From positions 608,394,677 to 608,458,676 of the forward strand of contig NC_081405.1 in NCBI RefSeq assembly GCF_030272615.1: a DNA stretch of 64,000 nt, read 5' to 3'. The notes under the pieces were generated by a model. The model did not search any database. It was given only the letters and a program-made list of their open reading frames with translations, and was not told where the DNA came from. Positions 12,529-23,027 of the stretch are shown here, one piece after another; position 1 is the stretch's first letter; each line of letters starts with the position of its first letter. This DNA is from Cryptomeria japonica. Taxonomy: Eukaryota > Streptophyta > Pinopsida > Cupressales > Cupressaceae. Position numbers and translations under genes: made by a program.

Positions 12529-13149
12529 TTATTTAACATTGAAGGTTCTCCTTGTTTGTTTTCTAACTTGACATTTGTTGTAAATAGTATTAGTAGGTTT
12601 AGTGATCTTCGACAAATCTCTCATATCTTGAATTGAAGTGATCCTCACTAGATTACCAAACCTAAAGTGGCACATCCTCTGATGCCATAGCCAACTCTTA
12701 TGTATATGTTCCATCAAGTAGTATCCACTAGCAGTCTTCAACCAATATACATTTCCATATGTCCTCTTTCTAGCTGCAATCAGGGTTTTGAACCTCATTC
12801 TAATCTCACATCCATCATCTTGAAACATAAGATTATATTTATTTCCACATATTTGTCCAACACTCAAAAGGTTATTATTCATGCTCTTAACATGGAAAAC
12901 ATTGTCAGTATTATGTATAGCATCAAAGATGATTGAACCAATTCCAACTATCATAGTTTTCTGATAATCTCTAAATCTAACAACCGCTCCACCAAATTTT
13001 TGAAGCTTTACAAACTTATTTTTATCACTAGTCATATGATTTAAACATCCACTATCAATAATCCATTTATCCATACCTCTTCTAGCATGAAAAGAAAATA
13101 CAACAGTACCTTCTATTTTAGATGCATCTTCTAGAGCTTTTTCTATCAC
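12529..13149 (-). pseudogene. pro: Element B protease and gag-pre-integrase domain
   Basis: Protease active site WIIDSGCLNHMTSDKNKF and LLSVGQICGNKYNLMFQDDGCEI are typical of copia, followed by the gag-pre-integrase zinc finger SWLWHQRMCHFRFGNL and YNKCQVRKQTRRTF. This ORF is essentially intact over 206 codons. It overlaps the upstream gag fragment by a few bases in another frame. Confidence 0.9.
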
Positions 13150-14075
13150 AACTTAGTAGGCTTAGCAGAACAAGAATATTCCTTTATAGCCAATAATAAA
13201 CATTCACTGTCTTCTTCATAATCAGGTTCATCATCTGAAATATTTGCATCTTCTCTAACATAATATGTCTTCTTATTGAATTTTTCTTTAAATTCCTTAC
13301 TCCTTTTATTTGCAATTTTGTTAGGATATATAGAACCATAATGACCAATCTTTCCATACCTAAAACAGTCAAATGGTGATTTACTTTTGTACTTTCTAAT
13401 TTCTTTCTCCATTTTTTCCCACAAAGTTCTCTTACATTTTATCAAATTCCTCATCTTTCACTGATCTAGTAACCTTGAACGTTGTCTCCATTCTTGCACC
13501 AATAGTACCAAATCCTCTCACCTCAAAGGCAATTAAAGAGCCATACAAGTCTTCTCTAGTGTACTTATTATTATTTTGTGATTCTTCTATTACTAAAACT
13601 TTAGAGCTATAAGGTTTAGTAAGAGTTATGAGTACCTTTCTCACAACGTCATCTTCCAGTAAGTTACCTCGAAGGGCTATGATCTCATTTACAACATCAT
13701 CTGTCTTCTACAGGTATCTAGTTACATCATCTTCTTCTTACATCTACAAGCATTCTGAAACTCAACTTTAATAGTATCATCTCTTTCATAAGTCTTTTCC
13801 AATTTGTCCCAAACCTTATAAGCAGAATTCAAAGATACACCCTTTGTTAATTTTGTCTTAGAAAGAGAACTAATGATAGTGTACCTTGCCTTTTCTTTGT
13901 CTTCAAAATCCTTTATCTTATCTGGAGCATTCACCCTACTCTGTGGTTTAACATACTTCTTTGTAAAATACTTCCACACTTCATAGCCAAGAGAAATCAA
14001 GTAACCTTGCATATTCACTTTCCAAAAAGCATATTCAGATCCATCAAACATAGAGATTGTCAATTTGTGCACCAT
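13146..14075 (-). pseudogene. gag: Element B gag (copia UBN2 type)
   Basis: The start at 14075 gives MVHKLTISMFDGSEYAFWKV, the usual N-terminus of copia gag. It continues through YEVWKYFTKKY and SAYKVWDKLEKTYE in three successive frames (13722-14075, 13432-13644, 13146-13454). A single knuckle, CFRYGKIGHYGSIY, has lost two of its cysteines to Tyr. Small indels separate the frames. It sits about 45 bp downstream of the primer site, as expected. Confidence 0.88.
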
Positions 14076-14118
14076 TAGGATCTCCTCAAGTATTTAAGTT
14101 CTTCTACAGGGAACCAAC

Positions 14119-14130
14119 TCTCTAATACCA
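14119..14130 (-). other. Primer-binding site of element B
   Basis: On the minus strand this reads TGGTATTAGAGA, two differences from the canonical initiator-Met site; one is a C-to-T change. It lies five bases from the LTR end at 14136. Confidence 0.8.
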
Positions 14131-14135
14131 ATTAT

Positions 14136-14438
14136 TGAATATACTAACGCACAAGACAATTGAGAGGAGGGTGAATCAATTCTGTATAATCTTTAATTTA
14201 TTTCTTAAATAGCTTAACCTTAACACATAATCCACATAAAGATAAGAGAATGAAACATTAGAACACACCATACAAAATAAGACACCAAAACTTGTGCGGG
14301 AAACCCTAGTAGGGGAAACACCATGGAGAAGCTATTCTCAAGATATAAACACCTATTAGGGTGACATAGCTTAAGATGATTTTTACAAAGAAAGGCTCAT
14401 TGCCAGAGGCTCAAGTTCCGCAGGGCTAACTGTCTCAG

Positions 14439-14492
<54 letters not shown>

Positions 14493-15372
14493 GCTCACTA
14501 CCAAAAAGAAGTAGAAAAAAGGAGAAACAATCTACCACAGATGCATGTCTGCAATAACAAGATCTGTAGATACCTTTGGCCCACTGCTTTTGGTAGCTAA
14601 AACATGAAAGATCACATAACACTTTTCACCAACTCAACATCAACTATCAAACTGTCGAGAAGATAGATCCTCTTTCAAATACCATTTTGCAATTCACTTT
14701 CTTTCACATTTATTTTTACATTCTCTCTTCTTATCCTCAACCAATTATCCTTTATTTATACCATCCTCACATATGCAAAATCTCCAAAGGTCGGCTAAGC
14801 AACCAAGCAAACACAATTCAAATTAGGTTCACACTAAACAATCTAGTTGTGGAAAATAATTTAAAGTGGATTACAAAAAATCTCAATTAGGACTAAAATA
14901 ATTATCAAACACTTTATACAATAGTCCATAATGATTAAAGAAACAAAGTAAAGTGTAAAAATCCGAGGTCAGCCAAACCTAGAGTAAGCACCTTCAATCT
15001 TGAAAATCATGCTTTCAAAGGCCCCGAACACATGCTAACTAAATATAATGAAGCTAAGGAAATTAATAACTTAACTCCAAAACCACAATGCCATAAACCA
15101 TAACACAGATAAATGTGGAGAATACATTTGGCATGGAAACACTACCAAACTCTATCAATCACACTAATAAACACAACTTCATCACAATAATCTAGAGCAC
15201 CAAATCCAAAATATAACATCTTCAAACATAGTTTAACAACATGTCCAAATTGCAAGAATAGATAAGCTACATAGAAGATATGCAGAGAAAAACATTCAAC
15301 ACAATTATAAAAAGAACTCAACATCACTTATACCAACTAGTTACTAATGACAACCAAAGCATGTTGATGTCA
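14136..15372 (-). repeat. Element B 5' LTR
   Basis: A 1237-bp LTR that in plus orientation starts TGAATATAC next to the primer site and ends GTTGATGTCA at 15372, so on the element strand it starts TGACATCAAC. It contains an AAAG microsatellite. The outer end is inferred from the TG/CA ends and from LINE coding sequence starting immediately after; the second LTR is missing so no pairwise check is possible. Confidence 0.75.
14438..14492 (+). repeat. AAAG tetranucleotide microsatellite
   Basis: About 13 near-perfect AAAG units inside the element B LTR. The CTTT repeat on the other strand explains the apparent Ser/Phe/Leu-rich open frame there. Confidence 0.98.
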
Positions 15373-15740
15373 ATGGAAACACATAAGAAGCTCATTCTAA
15401 TCATCCTAGAAACATTAGGGGCATTAATGCCCATAAAAAATGGTGCTTGATCAAGCGTCAAATTGATCAAAGAAAAGTAGATATATTCGTATAACAAGAA
15501 ATAAAACAAAAAATGGAAGAGAGAAACAAATTGTTAAGTAAATGGAAATAGTGGAGGGGGAACTTTGTTGGATCTAAAGGAGCTTCAGGCAGGCTAGGAA
15601 TTATATGGAATCCACTCAAAGTGGAAGGTGTAGTGATTGATGATAATAGATGGTGGATTTTGATGAACTGTAGAATTATACAAATAAATAAATAAAATTT
15701 CTTATCAATGTTTATGGACCAATATAAACACCCCAAAAAA
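15373..15740 (+). pseudogene. LINE part 1: L1-type ORF2 endonuclease, N-terminal half
   Basis: Plus-strand remnants of the apurinic endonuclease-like domain of an L1 ORF2 appear in order: NIRGIN with KKWCLIKRQ near the start, VDIF then a stop then QEIK (the conserved QET/K metal-binding region), GNFVGSKGASGRLGIIWNP, and INVYGPI near the right end. Frames shift at least once, and several stops are present. The domain is cut at 15740 by insertion of element C and resumes at 23028. The left edge coincides with the end of the element B LTR. Confidence 0.8.
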
Positions 15741-15745
15741 GAGAG
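15741..15745. repeat. Target-site duplication of element C, left copy
   Basis: GAGAG immediately before the left LTR. The identical GAGAG occurs at 23023-23027 immediately after the right LTR, and LINE endonuclease coding flanks both sides. Confidence 0.93.
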
Positions 15746-17075
15746 TGTTGAATAGACCGAAATACTGAGAGGGTGGTGAATTAGTATTGCCAAAAATAAG
15801 AACACTCTAATAACCTAAAATTCAATATGATCTTAGATATATTGAGCATGAATTGAAATATGTAATAGAAGTGAAATGTATAATGTACACAACCATAAGA
15901 GAGACACCATATTTTTATACATGGAAAACTCAAATGGGAAAAACCACGAAGAAGATTAACTCTTAAGATAATATATCTAGTTATATGGGATTACAAAACA
16001 AGCTCACTGCTAGAGGGCTCATTGTCTAGAGAGAGATTGTTGACTAGATTACAATGGCTCATTGTCGGAAAGGCTCACTACCAAAAAATAAAGAAATGAA
16101 CTAAAAAAATTGCATCTACATATGCATGGGATTAGTTCCTGTTAAGATCAAACAATAAACCAGTTGATTGCAATAGATCTGGTTAAGAAAGTCTGTAAAT
16201 TAATTTGTTATTTGCCTGCTCCAAAATAATGTCACATTAGATCTATCCTTCTCCTTTACTGATTTAGCATCAACTTCCTCACTTTATCACTTACCACCTT
16301 ACTCTTCACTTCCTTTCTTGTAATTCATCCATTTCATACTATATCTCAAACATAAGGTGACTATGTATATATATATGTGTGTGTCAATAGGAATATACAT
16401 CAATTTGGCCTCAATAACATTTCCTCAAATGATATTCCAACAGTCAAATCACATGCTACAATCACCGGAGAAAAACAACATAATCTTTCAAGGTTAGTGT
16501 GACTTGGAAAGAGCATATCTGTGAATTTTGACAATAACACACTATGGGAGCATAAAGAACATGATCTAACTCAACATTATGAGGTTAAAGACATGAACAA
16601 TGAGTTGCCAAAATATTATCATTAAAAATGAAGAAACTTGAGGAAATCAAAGCATATAGAACTATTCAACATTAGATAGACAAATACATTTTTGGAGCAC
16701 AAAATTCAAAGCATGACGTATGGAGCACCAAAAGCATGAATCCATCAATCTCAAATGATGACAATAAGGATATCACAAATTGCACTACCGTGTCTACATG
16801 AAGACATAAAATGCAGATGAATGCACCTTTGAAATAAGTCAACTACATATTGTCATACTGCATGAATGATTGGAGAACAAAATCAATTTCCACACCCAAC
16901 ACCAAATCTTTCATATCAAGATAAACATATCCTCAGCAACAACTAGGATCTGTAATATGTATAATACATACCTATCTTTCACTATTCTGCAACATACATA
17001 GTTTTCCCTGTTCTGCAACATATACTACCAAATCTGGATCATCGAGTTTGACAACTAAGACATGTATTTCTAACA
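15746..17075 (-). repeat. Element C 3' LTR (left copy)
   Basis: A 1330-bp LTR, plus orientation TGTTGAATAG to TTTCTAACA. It contains the blocks shared with neighbouring copia-like LTRs (GGGAAAAACCA, GCTCACTGC) in the same orientation as in elements B and E, so this copy has the ancestral arrangement. It differs from the right LTR by an inverted internal block. Confidence 0.9.
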
Positions 17076-17090
17076 ATCTCCCCATTTTTC
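17076..17090 (-). other. Polypurine tract of element C
   Basis: On the minus strand, an A-rich run ending in GGGGAGAT lies directly upstream of the 3' LTR start TGTTAGAAATA. The position and composition are as expected for plus-strand priming. Confidence 0.75.
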
Positions 17091-19060
17091 ATTGATGGAA
17101 AAACATTTATATCAAAAAATTTCCATAACTCCCCCTTAGATAATACATCCTTATTTCTCCAAGGTTTCAAATTTCAAAACTCAATGTTTCGCCCTAATAC
17201 TCAATATTTGTATTCTTTTGACATCAAGGACAAAGGGTAACAACCAAAATGTTACCAAAATTTTGCACTACAAAAGAAAGAAAGCTTCACTTACACTCCC
17301 AAAACATTCTCGTATACTTATCCTTCAATTCAAGAAAGAAAGTCTTCCTAGAGTTCACTGCCAAAGAGAGACTCAAACTCAAACTGTCATTCTTAACTAT
17401 TACATAAACTGCTTTAGATAAGGATTCACGAACAATAGGGTTCTATACACACTTCCTAGATAAGGAGACTGAAAAGATGTCCTAACTTAGCCTCAACAAT
17501 CTCTTTTACCTTTAAAAGACATTCACTACATGTTCTTTCTACCTTTGATCATAAAATATAAGGTTTGATTGCAAAGAATTAATATTCTTTCTCTTGGAAC
17601 CATTCGCATCACTGAAAATATCAAACAATTTGCCCATGGAATTCAATTTAGATTCAATAAAGTCAATATTATCTTTGAAATGCTCAAAAACTACAAGATA
17701 CTGGAGACAATATTAGTACACTTTGCCTACTTTTGCAATACAGTCTTTCATATCCTTAATGCCTTGTGATAATCTCTTTTGAGAATATGCACATTTCTTT
17801 TCCATGTCATCTTGAACTTTATCTTTTGAAATAGATGCCTTAAGAGGCTGCTTCAAATAATCTTTAAGCACTTCACACTAGACATCTGACAAGATGTCAA
17901 CAAGATTACTAAGAGAAATACTATTTCAAACCAAGTAATCAACTAGAACTTCTTCAATCTGATCTTGATTATAAGAGGGTCGCTCAACCCACAAATCTCC
18001 AATCTTCTTCATTCCATTAGCCTCCTTAAGAATACTCAAAATGTTCTCAATAGTGCATGGTTCATCTTCCTCTTTACTACCTTTGACTAAAGCTAATTTT
18101 AACTTAGCCATTGTACGTGGTTCTAGCTCATCTAGGGAAATAATATATTTTTCTTCTTCACCTTTTATCTTCTTCATTGGTTCCAAAGAAGACACAACAA
18201 TTCTTCTTTTTGAACATCTACTACTAGAGGAGGGGTTCTCCTCAAGAGCACTGATAATTCTAGGAACTGGACCAGAGTACAACTTCTTCTAAAGGGTTAT
18301 GAAGTGATTCTCACATCCCTAATCTTTACCAACAAAACAAGAAAGATATCTATAAATTTACTTGCCAATAGAGACATTTGATTTTCATACATCTACTTCA
18401 AGGGTAAAGATTTTATGAAATAAAACATTAATCAAACAATCAAAGAACCAAAACAAAATGAATATTCCTGATCTTTTGTCATGTTAATATTTTCTGCTAA
18501 TTATGTCTTACCTTCCTTCACCATTTGATTAGCAATATACACTACAATTGCCAAAGTCGATCCTTCTCTGTTTCTCAAATATATTTTGTAATAAATTCTA
18601 TATGTAACATACCTCACAATAGGGTCGATGATAATGTCAATTATTAATGCCTCTTGATCACCTGTGACACCAGTTAGGGTTTGAAATGAAATGGGTCCAT
18701 TATCAAAAAAACCTAAAATATCAAGTATTTCTTCCTTAGAGATTTGATAAGGCTTATCAAACATCATACATGATCATCAACAATATATTTCAAAAGAAAT
18801 TTAATCATGTCCTCATTTGTAAACCATGTAACCTCACTCCAAACATGCAAACCCTTATGCCCTAAATCTCTAATTTTCTATGAATCAACATCTAACAAAG
18901 AACTTCTCAAATTTATAATTCTAATTTTCTCATGATTATATTTATCTAATTGTACATTTTCAAATCTCTAAACAATCTTGCTCCTAGATTCACCTACAAT
19001 TGACTTCTTAGGATCTATAGAGAAAGGTGAAAAATACATTTTATGCAAACTTTCTCTGAA
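17091..19060 (-). pseudogene. Element C ORF2 (unknown protein, related to element D ORF2)
   Basis: Two open stretches stand out on the minus strand. 18501-18767 encodes KEEILDILGFFDNGPISF, then LTGVTGDQEALIID, then DPIVRYVTYRIYYKIYLRNR. It is preceded in another frame by WFTNEDMIKFLLKYIVDDH. 17926-18282 encodes an acidic/basic segment (EEEKYIISLDELEPRTMAKL). The first block lines up by eye with element D ORF2: the LTG-x-V/T-x-D core, then (D)xxVxY, I-Y and Arg in the same order. From 17091 to 17925 only broken, coil-like frames remain. No pol motif is present and the function is unknown. The shared layout with D is the main reason to call it a real protein remnant. Confidence 0.6.
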
Positions 19061-19479
19061 TCTCCTTCTACTCTCCAACTATTCTTCTCTTCAAATTATT
19101 AAATTCACAATACAAAAATGATCAAAATACTAGATATTTAACTTGTTTGATGTACTTAAGTTTTCTCTACCAAAAAATGTCTTATCATAGTGACATCAAC
19201 TAAACTTTGTACTTCAACATACACAATCCACCAAAGATAGTACCAAAAACAACATCAACAATGCAAGCCACCACATGCATCTCTTTCATGAATGGGGGCA
19301 CAAATAAATCTTTCTTTGAAGCTCCCCCTAAGATAAAGCTATCGGATCAATTTCCAGAGGAAGAAGCACTGACACTAAACTCAAGTGTATTAGATTTAGT
19401 TGTTTCTTTATTTCTCCATACCATAGAATTCTTCTTCTTAAGTTTATTATATTTCACCAGAGCATTCACATTCCTACAT

Positions 19480-21593
19480 TTGTTAGAAAAATGTCAATAC
19501 TTGTTGCAATTGTAACAACTTACATTCCTCTACCCTAAATTCAATGAATTTGTTCTAGATCTACACTGATTAGCTCTATGAGAAAATTTATAGCATATGT
19601 GATAATAACCTTGAAAGGGCTTATTCATGAATGATCCATTTACTTCATTCACAAATTGTCTATATCTTCTATTCATGACTTGATTATTGCAATTGTTGGC
19701 CTTGTGTCCATAACTTCTACATGTAAAGTATGTACTTTATTTTATACACACCATGTTTTAATAGTCTTGCATCTGCCGGCACGTGCTAGCACGATGCACT
19801 TTCTTAGTGCCATTTTATTTTCTTTGCAAGAGAGCCATGTTCTTATGACATTTGGCATTCTATCTTTTCAAGCCCGTGGAGATGGGTCCATAGTTTAGGA
19901 TGAAGTTGTTGCGATCCGTGGCGGATTCCCAGGAGGTCATAAGATTACATTTTTTTGTAGATTCCAACTCCTTCCCTCCTACTGGGATGTGTTTTCTAGA
20001 GCAGCATTCTAATGTTTTCATGTTTTCAATTAGCGGGGCCATTTTGTAGGTAGCTTCTATTTGTCTTGTGGAGTTTTTCCTATATTTGTTGAAGGGGTCA
20101 TTGCAAGAGAACCATCAGAATATTTTTTATTCGAGTAATAGAAATATGGGTGTTGTTTTTCTAGAAGCCAAGAGAAGTTTTTCTTTCAAGTTTGGGAGGT
20201 GTCAGTGGTGCCTTTTGAAAATTCTTTTATTGTTTTACAGTTTGGGGGCCATTGGGTGATGGTGTTTAAATAACTTGTAATGTTTTCTTTTAACAAGGTT
20301 CAGAACTTTTGTTTGACAAAGATATAGACAAGTATTCTAGATAGGAATTTAGCCTTTAATCTGTGATTGTATTTCTGAAGAAAGGATAATCAAACTGTGC
20401 ATGTGGCCTCTATGATTACTATTCTTTAGTGTGCATTAATAGGTTTTTGTGCATCTTTGAAATTTCTACATAACTTTAGAAATATATGCTTAATACTTTG
20501 CTGATTAAACTATCTTTTTGCACTTGTTATCTAGTGGATGTATGGTGTATATTGCTTTATGTTTAAAGGATTTTTTATTATATCCTGATCAATGTCTTGG
20601 GCATGTATATTGTTGAATGGTTGTCAGAATGACATGTATGTGAAGTTATTTGTGCTCCTTAGTGCATTAAAATCAATTCAACGCATTTCTTTAAAATAGG
20701 TTTTTTAATTTATTTTTCTTTCTTCCCCTTGTCTCCCCCTCAATGAAAAAAGAGTTGGATTCTAAAATCCCAGAGGTAACTCAGTAAAAACACGCAGGTC
20801 CCCCATTACTAAGTTTCCCATAAGGTCATTTTCCTAGAAGAAATTGTAGTGAGGTAATTCATGAATGATCCATTTACTTCATTCGCAAACTATCTATAGC
20901 TTCTATTCATGACTTGATTACTGCAATTCTTAACCTTTTGTCTATAACTTATACATGTAAAGAATTGAATATTCTAATTTATATTATGCCTGCAATCTAT
21001 GACTTTATATCCCAAATAATTGCACTGAAAACAATAGCCATTAAATGATGAGTACCTTTGAGAATTAGGTTGCTGAAATGGAGATCTGTTTATAACAAGT
21101 CTAGGATTCCACACTTTATTTGAGTCTTTAGGATTCTTGTCAATTTCCATTGTTCCTTTCCCTTTACTTTTGTTTTAAAAAAATTCACTAGAAAATCCTA
21201 ATCCATCCTTATCCTTGTGAGTATTCTACATGGATAATAGTTTTTCTAATAATGAGTCGCTTTCACCGACTTTTGCTTCTAACTTTAGAGTCAATAATTC
21301 TTGTTCCAACTTACCATTTTCTTCTATCTTTAGACTAATTGTACCCTTCAAGCCTTTTTCAAAATTCATGCTTTCTTCAATCTACAACTTTAGATTCATA
21401 ATACTCATTTTATTTCTTCAATTCCTTGTTAACTTCTTGATACCTTGCTTTGAACATATGGATCTGATCTCTTATCTTCTTCGCACATTTTTTCTACCTG
21501 AATATTCTCTTTCATGTCTTCATTTTTAGATTTCACACTCTCAAGGTCTTCATGGGCTATCTTGAATTATTCATCCATATCCATAGGAGCCAT
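19480..21593 (-). pseudogene. gag: Element C gag-like ORF with multiple zinc knuckles, interrupted
   Basis: An ATG at 21593 (MAPMDMDE) opens a degenerate coiled-coil region rich in Lys/Glu (HEDLESVKSKNEDMKENIQ), followed by GLGFSSEFF and KTKVKGKG, which parallel GLDYSSNEE and KDKGKQK of element D. Zinc knuckles follow: CFQCNYLGYKVIDC near 21020, then, left of an insertion, CRSYGHKANNC (first Cys pair incomplete), ICYKFSHRANQC and CYNCNKY-stop-HFSNKC down to about 19490. Three or four knuckles in tandem are unlike normal copia gag (one), but the same as element D. A 1.1 kb insertion splits the ORF at 19735-20855. Confidence 0.75.
19735..20855. other. Unidentified 1.1 kb insertion in element C gag
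   Basis: Sequence unlike the flanking gag remnants interrupts the knuckle region. About 105 bp of gag sequence (19628-19733) recurs, with some 10-15% differences by eye, at 20856-20960, so the insertion is bracketed by a direct repeat. The interior has no clear ORF, LTR ends or polyA. The longest frames (plus 20068-20259, minus 19860-20042) match nothing I recognise. It could be an unknown mobile unit or a rearrangement product. Confidence 0.5.
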
Positions 21594-21645
21594 CTATTCA
21601 AATCAAGATCTCCCTCAAGCGGTTAAGCTAGCAACAAGGGACCAA

Positions 21646-21657
21646 GTTTTGATATCA
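21646..21657 (-). other. Primer-binding site relic of element C
   Basis: On the minus strand this reads TGATATCAAAAC, differing from TGGTATCAGAGC at three positions, all G-to-A. It lies two bases from the right LTR at 21660, so position supports the call. Confidence 0.75.
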
Positions 21658-21734
21658 ATTATTGAACAAACCAGATTATAGAGAGCAGCCATGAATTAGT
21701 ATTCCCAAAAATAAAACACTTTGATGTATACCCT

Positions 21735-21737
21735 TAT

Positions 21738-21794
<57 letters not shown>

Positions 21795-22312
21795 TGCACA
21801 AACACACATATACATAGTCACCTTATGTTTGAGATATAGTATAAGATGGATGAATTTCAAAGAAGGAAGTGAAGAGTAAGGTGGTAAGTGATAAAGTGAC
21901 GAATTTGATGCTGAATGAGTAAAGGAGAAGGATGGATCTAGTGCGATAGTATTTTGGAGTAGGTAGATAGCTAAGTAATTTGCATAGTCTCTTAATCATA
22001 TCTACTCTAATCAATTCTTTTATTGACTAAGCTTAAAAGGAACCAAACCCATGCATATGTAGATGCAATTTTATTACCCCATTTCTTTATTGTTTAGCAG
22101 TGATCTATTATAATCTAGGCAATGAGGCCTCTGATATTGAACACCTTTTGCAATCACAAATAAATAGTTATATTATCTTGAGAGTTAACCCTCTTCATGG
22201 GAAATTAACCCTCTTCATGGTTTTTCCCATTTGTTTTTTCCACGTATAAAAATTTGGTGTCTCTCTTATCATTGTGTATGTTGTGCACTTTACTTCTATT
22301 TCATATTTCAAA
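21735..22312. repeat. Inverted block inside element C right LTR
   Basis: Reverse complement of 15845-16390 of the partner LTR. Examples: TTACTTCTATTTCATATTTC versus GAAATATGTAATAGAAGT, and CTTATGTTTGAGATATAGTA versus TACTATATCTCAAACATAAG. Flanking LTR sequence on both sides aligns in direct orientation. Confidence 0.85.
21741..21788 (+). repeat. CA dinucleotide microsatellite
   Basis: An uninterrupted CA array of about 23 units at the left edge of the inverted LTR block. The partner LTR has only a short TATATA/GTGTGT tract at the equivalent place (16363-16384). Confidence 0.97.
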
Positions 22313-23022
22313 TAACATACTACAATCATGAGAGCAAAACAACAACATAGTCTTTCAAGGTATACTAACCCAAAAATAACATATTCCTAAATTTCCATCA
22401 TAAAATACTACCAGAGAACAAATATCACAATCTAACTCAACATTACGAGGTTAAAGACATGAACAATGAATCATCAAAATATTATCATCATAAGTCAAGC
22501 AATTGGAGGAAACCAGGGTGTATAGGATTGCTCAACATTGCATAATTGAATACATTTCTAGAACACAACATCTAGAGAATGATTTCCAAGGAACCAAAAA
22601 TACAATAATCTCAAATAATGACAATAAGAATATCAAAATTGCACTAACATATTTGCATCAAGACATAAAATTTGTAGGATTGCTCCTCTGAAATAAGTCA
22701 ACTACATACTATCACATTGCATGAACAATTGGAGCACAAAACCAATTGCCACAACCAACACCAAATCTCTCATATAAATATAAATGTATCCTCATACTAA
22801 CAATACATATTTTTGGACCAATACACTTGTCTTTAGTACTTCAACAACAACTAGGATCTATAATTTGTATCATACAAACTTATCTTCCACTGTTCTACAA
22901 CATACCTATCTTCTACTATTCTACAACATATATACCTATCTTCCATTATTTTACAACATATCTAGACCAACCCAAATCACTGGATTTGATATTAATGACA
23001 ACTAAGACATGTATTTCTAACA

Positions 23023-23027
23023 GAGAG
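23023..23027. repeat. Target-site duplication of element C, right copy
   Basis: GAGAG immediately after the right LTR, identical to 15741-15745. Confidence 0.93.

Larger units (their letters stand above)
10624..15372 (-). mobile_element. Element B: 3'-truncated Ty1/copia LTR retrotransposon
   Basis: Minus-strand coding order from right to left is gag, protease, integrase, RT, start of RNase H, which is the copia order. The 5' LTR is at 14136-15372 with a primer-site-like sequence at 14119-14130. The coding region stops in early RNase H near 10624, and no second LTR lies between there and element A, so the 3' end is lost. The 184 bp between 10440 and 10623 match nothing I recognise. The right end abuts the start of the LINE ORF2 at 15373, suggesting insertion into the LINE. 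Confidence 0.9.
15746..23022 (-). mobile_element. Element C: pol-less LTR retrotransposon inserted in the LINE
   Basis: LTRs lie at 15746-17075 and 21660-23022, with a perfect GAGAG target duplication. On the minus strand the primer-site relic is at 21646-21657 and a polypurine tract precedes the left (3') LTR. The interior encodes a gag-like protein with zinc knuckles and a second ORF related to that of element D. I find no protease, RT, RNase H or integrase motif in the 4.6 kb interior. It therefore looks non-autonomous, dependent on a copia-type partner given LTR and primer-site style. The interior carries a 1.1 kb insertion at 19735-20855. Confidence 0.88.
21660..23022 (-). repeat. Element C 5' LTR (right copy) with internal inversion
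   Basis: A 1363-bp partner of 15746-17075. Its ends align directly (TATTGAACAAACC and TTTCTAACA), but 21735-22312 matches 15845-16390 in reverse complement. A CA dinucleotide array occupies the left breakpoint area. Confidence 0.88.

Noticed and set aside
14383-14622. Minus-strand ORF with a repeated LSFF pattern
   Set aside because: Translation of the AAAG microsatellite inside the element B LTR.
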